Origin: VXYL01 sp965116935
GTDB lineage: Bacteria; Pseudomonadota; Gammaproteobacteria; Pseudomonadales; Azotimanducaceae
Length of the DNA: 64,000 nucleotides
Direction: 5' to 3'
Assembly (NCBI GenBank): GCA_965116935.1
Contig: OZ220737.1
Span: 4,216,001-4,280,000, forward strand
The position numbers and the translations under genes were made by a program. Position 1 is the first letter of the stretch, and each line of letters opens with the position of its first letter. Under the pieces are notes generated by a model that ran no database searches, had not been told where the DNA came from, and worked only from the letters and a program-made list of their open reading frames with translations. Below are positions 33,128-40,622 of this stretch, one piece after another.

Positions 33128-33156
33128 TTAGCATTTGCTAAGTCTTGTGATAAGAT
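33128..33156 (+). promoter_or_regulatory. Overlapping palindromic operator and promoter of XRE gene
   Basis: TTAGCA-TT-TGCTAA (33128-33141) is a perfect palindrome. TTAGCA also serves as a -35 with TAAGAT (33151-33156) as -10 at 17-nt spacing. The predicted transcript start falls at about 33163, the XRE start codon, implying leaderless mRNA and autorepression. Confidence 0.55.
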
Positions 33157-33162
33157 GACCGA

Positions 33163-33435
33163 ATGGGTCCGACGCAAATCCGAAAGCTGCGCCGCGCGCT
33201 GCGCCTGAACCAGGTCGAGTTCGCCCAGCTCTTGGGTGCCCACGCGGTGACCGTGTCGCGGTGGGAGACGCCCGGTTCGGGCTACGGCCCCAGCGCCTAC
33301 CAGTGCGCCCTGATGCAGGACTTCGAGAAGGCGGCGCGGTCGCAGGAGATGGACCGGACGGTGAAGAACCTGCTTGTCGGCGCGGGCATCGCTGCGGCGA
33401 TCTACTTCCTGTTGAAAGCGGCCCGCGGCGGCTGA
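33163..33435 (+). CDS. XRE-family regulator with C-terminal membrane segment
   Basis: 90 aa. The N-terminal 55 residues are a Cro/C1-type helix-turn-helix (IRKLRRALRLNQVEFAQLLGAHAVTVSRWETPGSGYGPS), and the last 22 form a single membrane helix (LLVGAGIAAAIYFLLKAARGG). Membrane-tethered XRE proteins are uncommon. The palindrome and promoter immediately upstream suggest it represses itself. It is followed within 15 bp by an LRAT-like gene whose product also ends in a membrane helix, so the two probably work together. No ribosome binding site is visible, consistent with a leaderless transcript. Confidence 0.7.
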   Translation: MGPTQIRKLRRALRLNQVEFAQLLGAHAVTVSRWETPGSGYGPSAYQCALMQDFEKAARSQEMDRTVKNLLVGAGIAAAIYFLLKAARGG

Positions 33436-33449
33436 CGGCGGTGGGATCG

Positions 33450-33812
33450 ATGGCAAGGCCGTCACCGGGCGACACGCTGTCGCGAAGGGCCGGTCCCGTA
33501 ACCCACTACGGCACCGCCGTGGAACGGGATCGCGTGCTCGACATCGTGCCGGGAGGGCCGCCGCGCATCGTGTCTCTCGAGCAGTTCGCCAACGGCAGTC
33601 CCGTCGGGTTTCGGCGGCCGCCTCGCAGCGACGTCGCCGCGATACTTGCGCGTGCGCGGCAGGTGGCGGGATGCGACAGGCCCTACGACCTCCTGACGTT
33701 CAACTGCGAACACGTCAAGAAACTCGTTCGGTCGGGCAGGCGGTACAGCGAGACCGCGATCGCCTTGGCCCTGTTGGCCGGCGGAATGTGGCTGCTGGCG
33801 CGCGGGCGTTAG
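33450..33812 (+). CDS. LRAT/NlpC-like protein with C-terminal membrane anchor
   Basis: 120 aa from ATG 33450 (GTG 33441 also possible). An LRAT-type fold is suggested by the His in PVTHYGTAVE, a central region (RIVSLEQFANGSPVGFRR), and the characteristic NCEH motif with the catalytic Cys (YDLLTFNCEHVKKLV). LRAT-like proteins are acyltransferases or thiol hydrolases acting on lipids or amide bonds. The last 20 residues form a membrane helix (ETAIALALLAGGMWLLARGR). The gene is 14 bp after the XRE gene on the same strand and ends 60 bp before the integrase C-terminal fragment. Confidence 0.7.
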   Translation: MARPSPGDTLSRRAGPVTHYGTAVERDRVLDIVPGGPPRIVSLEQFANGSPVGFRRPPRSDVAAILARARQVAGCDRPYDLLTFNCEHVKKLVRSGRRYSETAIALALLAGGMWLLARGR

Positions 33813-33871
33813 ACCGACCGGCGCCTTCGCCGAGAGCGCATGCCGCGTGCCGGGCGGTTCGCCGGGCCGCG

Positions 33872-34312
33872 CCGACGGGGCTGATCAAGCTGTCGCCGTC
33901 GCATGCGGACCGCGGCGACCACACCCGGGTGGTGGAGGCGGGGACGGCCAAGGGCCGCCGCTCGTGCCACGTGCTGGTTCGGACTGCTGCGCGGCGCCGG
34001 CTGCTCGACGAGGCGCGTCGGCCGGCGGGCGGCGGGGCGCTGATCCCGGCCGGGCGCGACCCCGGCGAGCAGCGCAGGGCGTACGAGGACCAGACGCGGG
34101 CGGGGGGCCCTGGCCGCAGCCACGGCCTGCGCCATGCATATGCGCCGGACCGCCAAGAGGGGCTGACGGGCTGGAAGGCGTCGGCGGCGGGCGGGCCGGC
34201 GCGGAGCGAGCTGACGGACGGGGAGCGGCGCATCGACGCCGCCGCGCGGCTGCGGATCTCCCGCGAGCTGGGTCGCGGGCGCCTGGAGATCGTGCGGCGG
34301 TACTGTGGATAG
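33872..34312 (+). pseudogene. C-terminal integrase fragment
   Basis: Homologous from about 33878 to the catalytic half of the integrase at 32169-33035 (GLIKLSPSHADRGDHTRVVEAGTAKGRRSCHVLVRT..., SHGLRHAYAPDRQEGLTGWKA..., ISRELGRGRLEIVRRYCG). It keeps the HxxR and C-terminal Tyr but lacks the N-terminal half and the first catalytic Arg block, so it is not functional alone. With the N-terminal fragment at 31858 it would make up most of one integrase, missing about 45 residues. Confidence 0.75.
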
Positions 34313-34430
34313 CGGCGTTCGGGGCAGGCGCGGCCATCGCGCGGGAAGGCCGAAGGCGGCCGCCGCGGGCCTGCCGATCGGCTTTGCCGGGTGACGCAGG
34401 GGGTTCGGTACGCGGGAGGCGGGTCGGTCG

Positions 34431-34454
34431 GGCCCTCCCCCGCAGGGGAGGGCC
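34431..34454. terminator. 10-bp hairpin between convergent genes
   Basis: GGCCCTCCCC (34431-34440) pairs perfectly with GGGGAGGGCC (34445-34454) across a CGCA loop. It is 8 nt beyond the stop of the minus-strand 43-aa gene and 118 bp past the plus-strand integrase fragment. No T-run follows. Confidence 0.5.
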
Positions 34455-34462
34455 GTCCCGAG

Positions 34463-34594
34463 TCACACGAGCATCAAGTGGACCGCGTAGGCTGCCACAA
34501 GGGCACCGACGATCATGGCGCCGAACTTGACGGCGTACCACCAGTCCTTGTCCACCTTGATCCCGCTGCGCAGGACTTCATGTCGTTCCAACAT
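34463..34594 (-). CDS. Tiny membrane protein, 43 aa
   Basis: Start ATG 34594 follows GGAGG by 7 nt; stop TGA at 34465-34463. The sequence opens MLERHEVLRSGIKVDKDWWY and continues into one membrane helix, VKFGAMIVGALVAAYAVHLMLV. It starts 9 nt after the stop of the coiled-coil/membrane gene at 34604, so the two are translationally linked. A terminator-like hairpin follows its stop. Family unknown; single-pass small proteins of this size are often toxins or regulators of membrane complexes. Confidence 0.65.
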   Translation of the reverse strand: MLERHEVLRSGIKVDKDWWYAVKFGAMIVGALVAAYAVHLMLV

Positions 34595-34603
34595 GGCTTC
34601 CTC

Positions 34604-34852
34604 CTATAGCCAGCCCACTCTGTGGGCGAATTGTAGCGCGGCCAGACCCGCCGCGAACACGGCGAGTCCGACCATCCAGGCGTCCTTGACGGTGCCCCGT
34701 TTGATCCTGCGCGCCTCCGCCTCCAGCTTGTCCGCTTCGGCCACCAGCTTCGATGCCTCGGCGCAAAGCGTTGCCGCTTCGGCCTCCAGCTTCTCCGCTT
34801 CCGCATTGAGTCGCCTCAATTCGGCGGCGGCCCGCTCCGCTTCCGGTTGCAT
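34604..34852 (-). CDS. Small coiled-coil plus membrane-helix protein, 82 aa
   Basis: Start ATG 34852 is supported by AAGGAG 8 nt upstream; the frame extends far upstream as a shadow. Residues 1-52 are a heptad-like coiled coil rich in Ala, Glu, Leu and Lys (AAAELRRLNAEAEKLEAEAA, EASKLVAEADKLEAEARRIK). Residues 57-78 form a membrane helix (DAWMVGLAVFAAGLAALQFAHRVGWL). It is first in a two-gene unit with the 43-aa protein and is preceded at 34893-35084 by an array of hairpins that would lie in its mRNA leader. Function unknown. Confidence 0.65.
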   Translation of the reverse strand: MQPEAERAAAELRRLNAEAEKLEAEAATLCAEASKLVAEADKLEAEARRIKRGTVKDAWMVGLAVFAAGLAALQFAHRVGWL

Positions 34853-34892
34853 GGGCTTTCTCCTTTCAGGGACCCGCCGGTGCACCGAAAGC

Positions 34893-35084
34893 CCCGCCGG
34901 GAATCGGATTCCCGGCGGGAGTGATGGGTGCGAGCGACACCCGTTCATTGCGCCACGGGAGTGGCGCCGCTCCACGCCGCCCGCATGGGGCGGCCACCTG
35001 CACGCTGCCCTCTCGGGCAGCCACGCTGCCCTTCTCGGGCAGCCACGCCGCCCTTTTGGGGCGGCCACGCCGGAACTCTCCGGC
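34893..35084. repeat. Array of eight consecutive hairpins
   Basis: Perfect stems follow one another at 34893-34919 (12 bp), 34926-34942, 34950-34967, 34976-34994, 35004-35021, 35025-35043, 35047-35065 and 35069-35084. The last five recur every 22 nt or so with a CCAC spacer. Stem sequences differ (GCTGCCC, GCCGCCC, GCGCCAC, GCCGGA), yet pairing is kept, which looks like covariation. The array ends 41 nt upstream of the minus-strand coiled-coil gene. Confidence 0.65.
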
Positions 35085-35485
35085 AGGCAAGTGCCAGCGA
35101 CCGTAGCAGCGGAAGGCGGGGCGGGAAAGCGGTTTGTTGTTACCGTGACGGTAAGCGGGACGCTGTCGAGCGGGACACCGTGGGAGCGGCGGCAAAGCCT
35201 GGGGAAAGACATGAGGATTCTCGACGACCTGGCGACGGCGAGCGACGGCCGCGCGTTTGCGGTCGAGCTGGAACTTGGCGACGAGGTCGGCGACGCGGAG
35301 CTGCGGTAGCGGTGGGCGTCGGGCGTAGCGGCGGACGGCTACGGCGTGCCGCACGCGCTGGTGCTGTACGGCAACGGCAAGGTCGAGCCGGCGGCGCTGC
35401 GGGGCGGCCCTGGAGCGTTTCAACGAGGCCCGGCGGCCGACGGCGCGACGGCCGGAGCCGCCGCGCCTCGACCGCGGAGTGCGGA
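35085..35485. other. Intergenic, no gene recognised
   Basis: About 400 bp between the hairpin array and the Cys-rich gene. Plus-strand frames (for example around 35210-35310, RILDDLATASDGRAFAVELELG) resemble a possible short protein, but no start signal or family supports it. Confidence 0.35.
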
Positions 35486-36022
35486 TCAGTGCCGCCGATG
35501 CAGGCGGCCGTTGCACGGGGACCAGCGCCACTCCTCGTCGGCCTTGGGCTCCGGATCGGGAAGGGGCGACCAGTACGCGGCGGACGCGACAGGCTTCGGC
35601 CTCGCGTTCCAGGGCGAGAGACCGCAGTCCAGATCGCTCGTCCGGTGCGCGGCTTCGGGCTTCGCCGCGAACTCGTCGATGGCCGCCGCGTCGGTGGCGT
35701 CCCGCCGCTTCTGCGCGCGCTCGACGTCGCGATTGTCGCGGCATCGCGCGCAGAGGAAGTCCCCTTCCACCCGCTTGCGGTAGGCGCACCTCCTGCAGCC
35801 GCCTTCGGCGACCAGCGCGGCGCGGCGGCGCCTGCACGAGGCCGCCCTTCGGTCCAGACACCGCTGGCAGGCGTGCGCCGGCGTGCCGTCGCGCTTGACG
35901 GCCACCTTGTTGCGGCACCGCTTGTGCTTGCAGGTCGGCAGGTTCTTGTCGGGGGCGGCGGACGGGACGAAGCCCTCCGGCAGCCTTCCCCTCCAGTGGG
36001 CGATGAGCAGTCTTGGGTCCAT
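35486..36022 (-). CDS. Cys-rich zinc-binding protein, 178 aa
   Basis: Start ATG 36022 follows GGAGA by 8 nt. Four Cys pairs lie between residues 31 and 95: CKHKRC, CQRC, CRRC and CARC, spaced as in treble-clef or zinc-ribbon domains, with many Arg/Lys around them (CRNKVAVKRDGTPAHACQRC...CRRRRAALVAEGGCRRCAYRKR). The C-terminal 80 residues are low in Cys and Pro/Trp-rich (LSPWNARPKPVASAAYWSPLPDPEPKADEEW). DNA or RNA binding is likely. I do not recognise the family. It sits alone between the hairpin-array locus and a repeat-rich gap. Confidence 0.6.
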   Translation of the reverse strand: MDPRLLIAHWRGRLPEGFVPSAAPDKNLPTCKHKRCRNKVAVKRDGTPAHACQRCLDRRAASCRRRRAALVAEGGCRRCAYRKRVEGDFLCARCRDNRDVERAQKRRDATDAAAIDEFAAKPEAAHRTSDLDCGLSPWNARPKPVASAAYWSPLPDPEPKADEEWRWSPCNGRLHRRH

Positions 36023-36617
36023 GTGGTTCTCCGTTCAGGGTTGCGACGCGGAGTGCGTCGGTGCCTGGACGGGGGGCGCGCGCGCGCAGGGCGGTCACCT
36101 CGCGCCAGCGAGGTCGGAGCGCAGCGGAGAACCGGCCGGTTGACCGCCCGAGCACGCGTGGCAGGCTGGCGGGGAGACGACGGACGTTCGTCTTGCCTTG
36201 GTACGCGCGGGAATGCAGGGCCGCGTTCCCGAGCGGGAGGGTCGGCACGATTTCGCGGGGGCCTGCCGAGGCTGTGGCGGGAGCCGGAGCACGCTGCGGC
36301 GCGCACGGAGTTCCTCTTCAGGAAGCGGGCATCGCACCGATCCCGTGGCGCGTGGTCGGCGAGGGCCTGCATGTTTTCGCTGCCGGTTGCGAGCCAGGCG
36401 AGCGACATGGAGGGAGCGTGCGGGGTGACGGGCTGGGGTTGGCGGCGTATGGTCAGTGCTTCGGGCGGTGTCGCGAGGCACCTTCAGGCACCCCGGCATC
36501 TTGGCACGGGAAGGTGATCGATAGTGGGATCGTAGAGCCGTGGAACGGATGAATTGTACGTAAAATCAGGTATATACAGTCTTTCTACGCAGCTACGCCG
36601 TAGAACGCGTTTGCCAC

Positions 36618-36878
36618 GGGCCTCTGGACGGAGGGCACCAAGAGCGTGCACCGCAGGAGCGGCGCGGACGCGCCGTGTATGCGGTGCAAGGTCTTGGGAA
36701 GGTGGGGGATGGGGCCAGACGCCGAGCGCCAGCGAGGGGTTTGGCGGCGCTCGCCCTCCATCGTGCCGCAGGCACGTCAAGGAACAAAGGCTGGCTTGTT
36801 GGCGGCGTTGACTGGCTCCGCTGCGTACGCGCCTTCGGCACGCTTGGAGGGCGGGACGCCCTCCGTCCAGAGAGGCCC
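36618..36878. repeat. MITE-like element with imperfect terminal inverted repeats
   Basis: The left end GGGCCTCTGGACGGAGGGC (36618-36636) matches the right end (36858-36878) in reverse complement, apart from two extra bases; the similarity continues inward through CAAGAGCGTGC/CAAGCGTGC. It is non-coding. The interior copy at 36686-36749 matches 43177-43240 at roughly 80% identity. Confidence 0.55.
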
Positions 36879-36905
36879 TCTAATGCCTGTCAGCGCCGCC
36901 AAACC

Positions 36906-36940
36906 CCTCGCTACGAGCGCTGATGAGAAATGCGGGCTAG
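36906..36940. repeat. Second copy of the 15.1-kb dispersed repeat (right half)
   Basis: CTCGCTACGAG followed by TGATGAGAAATGCGGGCTAG matches 15147-15182 at nearly all positions. The inverted left arm found at 15106 is missing here. Confidence 0.6.
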
Positions 36941-37008
36941 AGCTCGACTCCAGTCTGCTACTCTCGCGGTCCGCTGCGGGCCGGGGAAATGGGTGAAGCT
37001 CGAAGCCG

Positions 37009-38787
37009 ATGTCTGACTTGCCGGCAGAGCCGCCCGACGGCACGGGCGGGGAGGCCGGCCCGGAAGCGCGCATCCCCTGGCCGCTCGCCACCGGCCTCGG
37101 GCTTCAACTGGCCGGCATGGTGCTGCCAGGCGCGGTGCTGATCCCCACGGTGGTGTTCCGCAGCGCCAGCCAGCCCGAGGAGGTTGTGCTGTGGGCCGTA
37201 TTCGCGTCGCTGGCGGCCTGTGGGGCGACCACGATGCTGCAGGCGCAGCGACTCGGGCGCTTCGGTGGGCGTTACCTCATCGTCGCCGGTGCCTCTGGCG
37301 CAACGATCGCCGTTAGTATCGCCGCACTCAAGGCCGGCGGGCCGGCGCTTCTCGCCGCCTTGGTGCTGGCCATGGCGCTCCTGCAGTTCGGCTTTTCCGC
37401 ACGGCTTGCGCCATTCCGCAGCGTGCTGACGCCGACGGTGACCGGCACGATCGTCATGCTCGTGCCGGTCACCGTGACGCCAGTGCTGTTCGAGCAGATG
37501 AGCAACGTGCCGCCAGGAACCGCGCCGGCCGCCGGCCCCCTGTGCGCGCTCGTGACCCTGGCAACGGTCGCCGGCATCATGCTGAAGGCACGCGGATCCG
37601 TCGGCCTCTGGGCGCCTGTCATCGGCATCGTCGCCGGGTCGCTGGTCGCCGCCGCGTTCGGCCTGTACGACACGGCGCGAATCGCGGATGCGCCGTGGGT
37701 TGGAGTTCCGGCCCCTGTGTGGCCCGCCGCCGACTTCGACCTCGACTTCGGCACCGCCTTCTGGACGCTGCTGCCGACGTTTCTGTTCGTTGGCCTGGTC
37801 TGCACGATTCAGACGACAAGCGGCGCAGTGGCGATTCAGCGGGTGTCATGGAGCAGGCCTCGTGCGGTCAACTTTCGCGCCGTGCAGCGGGCGGTAGCGG
37901 CCGACTCCGCCGGCAACCTGCTCTCGGCGCTGGCGGGCACGATGCCGCTCGGGGCACGCCCGAACGGCGCGGCGATGGTGGAAGCAACCGGAATCGGCTC
38001 CAGGTCCATCGGCATTGCGACGGGCGTGGCATTCCTGGCGCTTGCGTGCCTGCCGAAGGCGCTTGCCGTCGTGCTGGCGGTGCCCGGCCCGGTGACAGCG
38101 ACCTTCATCACCCTCACCATGGCGACCATCTTCACCGTCGGCATCAAGATGGTTGTGCAGGACGGCATGGACCCTCGCAAGGGCGTCATCGTCGGTGCGG
38201 CATTCTGGATCGGCGTGGGGTTCGAGCACGGTGCCGTCTTTCCCGACTCCATGGCCAGCCTGACGGGGGGCCTGCCGATCAACGGCATCGTCGCCGGCGG
38301 CGTGGCGGCAATCCTCGGAACCCTTTTCGTGCAACTGACAAGGCCTCGCACCAGGACGACCGAAGTCACGCTCGATCCCTCGTCACTGCCGCAGATTCGC
38401 GAGTTCGTCGCCGACTTCGCGTCGCGGTCCGGGTGGGACGGGCGGATGGCGGCGCGCCTGGACGCGGTCAGCGAGGAGACCTTGCTGACGCTGCTCGGAC
38501 GGGAAGAGGCGGCCGTAGCAGGGCCAAAGCGACTGCTCGTCGCGGCCCGTCGTGAGGACGGAGGTGGCGCGACCTTGGAGTTCCTCTCCGCCCGCGGCGA
38601 CGAAAACCTCCAGGACAGGATCGCGCTGCTCGGCGAGGCCAGCGCCGGCGCCGCCAAGCTCGAGGAGGAGGTGTCGCTGCGCCTGTTGCGCCACCTCGCC
38701 TCCTCGGTGCATCACCAGCAGTATTACGACATGGACGTCGTCACGGTGCGGGTGGAACCGCCCAAGCGGACGACCCATGCGACTTGA
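37009..38787 (+). CDS. NCS2 nucleobase permease fused to an RsbW/HATPase-like domain
   Basis: 592 aa. Residues about 20-450 are an NCS2 (xanthine/uracil) family transporter with 12 or more membrane segments. The family segments are clear, for example GATTMLQAQRLGRFGGRYLIVAGASGA, ADSAGNLLSALAGTMPLGARPNGAAMVEATG (like the conserved QNxG/NxG motifs) and MDPRKGVIVGAAFWIGVGFEHGAVFP. Residues about 455-592 form a soluble domain resembling anti-sigma-factor-type HATPases: SLPQIREFVADFASRSGWDGRMAARLDAVSEETLLTLL at its start and LEEEVSLRLLRHLASSVHHQQYYDMDVVTVRV at its end. The fusion may sense substrate or regulate uptake through nucleotide binding. It is separated from the YciI gene by 57 bp on the same strand. 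Confidence 0.85.
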   Translation: MSDLPAEPPDGTGGEAGPEARIPWPLATGLGLQLAGMVLPGAVLIPTVVFRSASQPEEVVLWAVFASLAACGATTMLQAQRLGRFGGRYLIVAGASGATIAVSIAALKAGGPALLAALVLAMALLQFGFSARLAPFRSVLTPTVTGTIVMLVPVTVTPVLFEQMSNVPPGTAPAAGPLCALVTLATVAGIMLKARGSVGLWAPVIGIVAGSLVAAAFGLYDTARIADAPWVGVPAPVWPAADFDLDFGTAFWTLLPTFLFVGLVCTIQTTSGAVAIQRVSWSRPRAVNFRAVQRAVAADSAGNLLSALAGTMPLGARPNGAAMVEATGIGSRSIGIATGVAFLALACLPKALAVVLAVPGPVTATFITLTMATIFTVGIKMVVQDGMDPRKGVIVGAAFWIGVGFEHGAVFPDSMASLTGGLPINGIVAGGVAAILGTLFVQLTRPRTRTTEVTLDPSSLPQIREFVADFASRSGWDGRMAARLDAVSEETLLTLLGREEAAVAGPKRLLVAARREDGGGATLEFLSARGDENLQDRIALLGEASAGAAKLEEEVSLRLLRHLASSVHHQQYYDMDVVTVRVEPPKRTTHAT

Positions 38788-38844
38788 CCCCACCCACTCC
38801 GTGCGACAGGATTTCGTTCGAACAAGACGATTCTGGAGCAAGCT

Positions 38845-39144
38845 ATGTATGTCGCCGTTTTCGCAACCGACAAGTCGGGCACCGCGGATGTGCGCCGCGA
38901 GCACTTCGAGGCCTTTGTTGATTACCTTGGCGAACACCCGGACCATCCCGATGTGGCCGTGCTCCACGGTGGGCCGACCCTGTCCGAAGACGCATCGGCG
39001 ATGATCGGGACGTTGCTGGTGGTCGAGGCACCCTCGCTGGACGCGGTGCGTTCCTTCGTCGCGGACAGCCCACTCGGTCGTGCCGGTGTCTACGGCGACG
39101 TGCAGGTGCGACCGTGGGATTGGCGCACTGGAAGGCCGGAATAG
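38845..39144 (+). CDS. YciI-like protein
   Basis: 99 aa with the compact YciI alpha/beta fold: MYVAVFATDKSG, the conserved His/Asp region REHFEAFVDYLGEHPDHPDVAVLHGGP, and the C-terminal DAVRSFVADSPLGRAGVYGDVQVRPWD. YciI relatives are small dimeric proteins, some acting as dehydrochlorinases; most are unassigned. It follows the permease at 57 bp, and a dispersed inverted repeat follows its stop. Confidence 0.8.
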   Translation: MYVAVFATDKSGTADVRREHFEAFVDYLGEHPDHPDVAVLHGGPTLSEDASAMIGTLLVVEAPSLDAVRSFVADSPLGRAGVYGDVQVRPWDWRTGRPE

Positions 39145-39165
39145 CAGGTAAGTCGGACTTGTGAT

Positions 39166-39286
39166 GGGCCTTTGGAGGGAAGGCATCCTGCCTTCCCTGG
39201 CGTCGACAGGCGCCTTCCTTTCCAAGTCGCGGCCAGCGCGCCGGAGGGCGCGCAGGGAAGGCAGAATGCCTTCCCTCCAAAGGCCC
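39166..39286. repeat. Dispersed inverted-repeat element between convergent genes
   Basis: Perfect 21-bp arms (left 39166-39186, beginning GGGCCTTTGGAGGG; right 39266-39286) enclose about 80 bp. It lies between the YciI and TRAP DctM stops. It matches 49203-49428, and its arm recurs at 57626 and 59037. It could act as a bidirectional terminator. Confidence 0.65.
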
Positions 39287-39305
39287 CGCGCTAGCGCCGC
39301 CAGAC

Positions 39306-40622
39306 CTATGGAAAGCCCACCACCCAAGTGCACACCGCGGGCACCAAGAAAATGATCGCGAGCAGCCCCAAGCCGCTCAGCAGGAACGGTACCGTGCCCC
39401 GAAACGACTCGCCGAGCGGCACGTCGCGCGCCAGCGTGTTGATCGCGTACACGTTAAGACCGATCGGCGGCGTTATGAGCCCAATCTCGACGACGATCAG
39501 TGCCAAGACGCCGAACCAGATCGCCGTTGCCTCCTCGCCAAAGCCGAAGTCGAGGCCGGCCACGAGCGGGAAGAAGACCGGCACGGTGAGCAGAATCATG
39601 GCGAGGCTGTCCATGACGCAGCCAAGCACCAGATAGACGAGCAGAATGCCGATCAGGATCGCCATGGGCGGCAGTCCCGACCCTCCGAGCGCCTCGGCAA
39701 GGGCAGCGGGAACCTGCGACAGGGCGAGGAAACCGTTGAAGATTTCGGCGCCGATGAGGATGAGAAACACCATGCCGGTTGCCCGGGCGGTGTCGAGCGT
39801 CGTGTCGAGAAGCTCGCGCCAGCCTAGGCGCCCGCCGGCAAGGGCCACGAGAGCGACCGCCGCGACCCCGACTGCCGCCGCTTCCGTCGGTGTGAATATG
39901 CCGGCGTAGATTCCGCCGACGACCACGAGGAAGACCCCGGCCACCGGCCAGACGCGGCCCAGGGCCTGGATACGCTCCATAATGGGCATGGCGGGTGCGG
40001 CCGGCGCTGCGGCGGGGTGCAGGCGTACGTATGCCGCGATCGCCAGCGTGTAGCCAAGGGCGGCGATGATGCCAGGCACGAGCGCCGCAAGAAACAGCTT
40101 CCCGATCGACTGCTCTGTGAGCACGGCGTAAATCACCAAGATAATGGAAGGCGGAAAGAGGATTCCCAAGGTCCCACCGGCGGCGAGCGTGCCCGTGGCG
40201 AGTGCTCCGGAGTAGCCGTGCCGGCGCATTTCCGGAAGCGCCACGGCCGCCATGGTCGCGCCGGTCGCAATCGACGAGCCACAGACGGCGCCGAACGCCG
40301 CGCAGCCGCCGATGGTGGAAACCGCAAGTCCGCCAGGGCGGTGGCCCACCGAGGCTCTGGCGGCATCGAAGAGCTGGCGGCTGAGCCCCGCCCGGGTGGC
40401 GAGCTGGCCCATCAGGAGGAACAGCGGAAGCACGGACAGCGTGTAGCTCGATACCCGGCCGAACGGGGCGGTGTTGAGCAGGTTCAGGAACGCGGGCCAG
40501 CCGGCGAGGGTCGCAAAGCCGAAGCCGCCCACAACGAACATTGCGACCGCCACCGGCATTCGCAGCGCCGCCAGTCCGAGGCAGGCGACGAACAGTACCC
40601 CACCGAATGCGACGTCCGTCAT
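39306..40622 (-). CDS. dctM: TRAP transporter large permease DctM
   Basis: 438 aa and very hydrophobic, about 12 helices. Hallmark DctM regions: GCAAFGAVCGSSIATGATMAAVALPEM, GTLAAGGTLGILFPPSIILVIYAVLTEQSIGKLF, GIFTPTEAAAVGV and GCVMDSLAMILLTVPVFFPL. It is the channel subunit driving Na+-dependent uptake of organic acids or related solutes delivered by the DctP binding protein. Gene order on the minus strand is dctP, dctQ, dctM, with dctQ and dctM overlapping by 4 nt (ATGA type). The substrate cannot be deduced. Confidence 0.93.
   Translation of the reverse strand: MTDVAFGGVLFVACLGLAALRMPVAVAMFVVGGFGFATLAGWPAFLNLLNTAPFGRVSSYTLSVLPLFLLMGQLATRAGLSRQLFDAARASVGHRPGGLAVSTIGGCAAFGAVCGSSIATGATMAAVALPEMRRHGYSGALATGTLAAGGTLGILFPPSIILVIYAVLTEQSIGKLFLAALVPGIIAALGYTLAIAAYVRLHPAAAPAAPAMPIMERIQALGRVWPVAGVFLVVVGGIYAGIFTPTEAAAVGVAAVALVALAGGRLGWRELLDTTLDTARATGMVFLILIGAEIFNGFLALSQVPAALAEALGGSGLPPMAILIGILLVYLVLGCVMDSLAMILLTVPVFFPLVAGLDFGFGEEATAIWFGVLALIVVEIGLITPPIGLNVYAINTLARDVPLGESFRGTVPFLLSGLGLLAIIFLVPAVCTWVVGFP

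Larger units (their letters stand above)
36023..37008. other. Repeat-rich intergenic region
   Basis: Nearly 1 kb. It holds an AT-rich promoter-like patch (36550-36590), a roughly 260-bp inverted-repeat element (36618-36878), and a copy of the 15.1-kb dispersed repeat (36906-36940). No gene is supported. It marks the right border of the accessory block. Confidence 0.5.

Noticed and set aside
34976..35084. 22-nt periodic repeats that could be read as a CRISPR array
   Set aside because: Units are self-complementary, too short, differ in sequence and have no unique spacers; no cas genes nearby.
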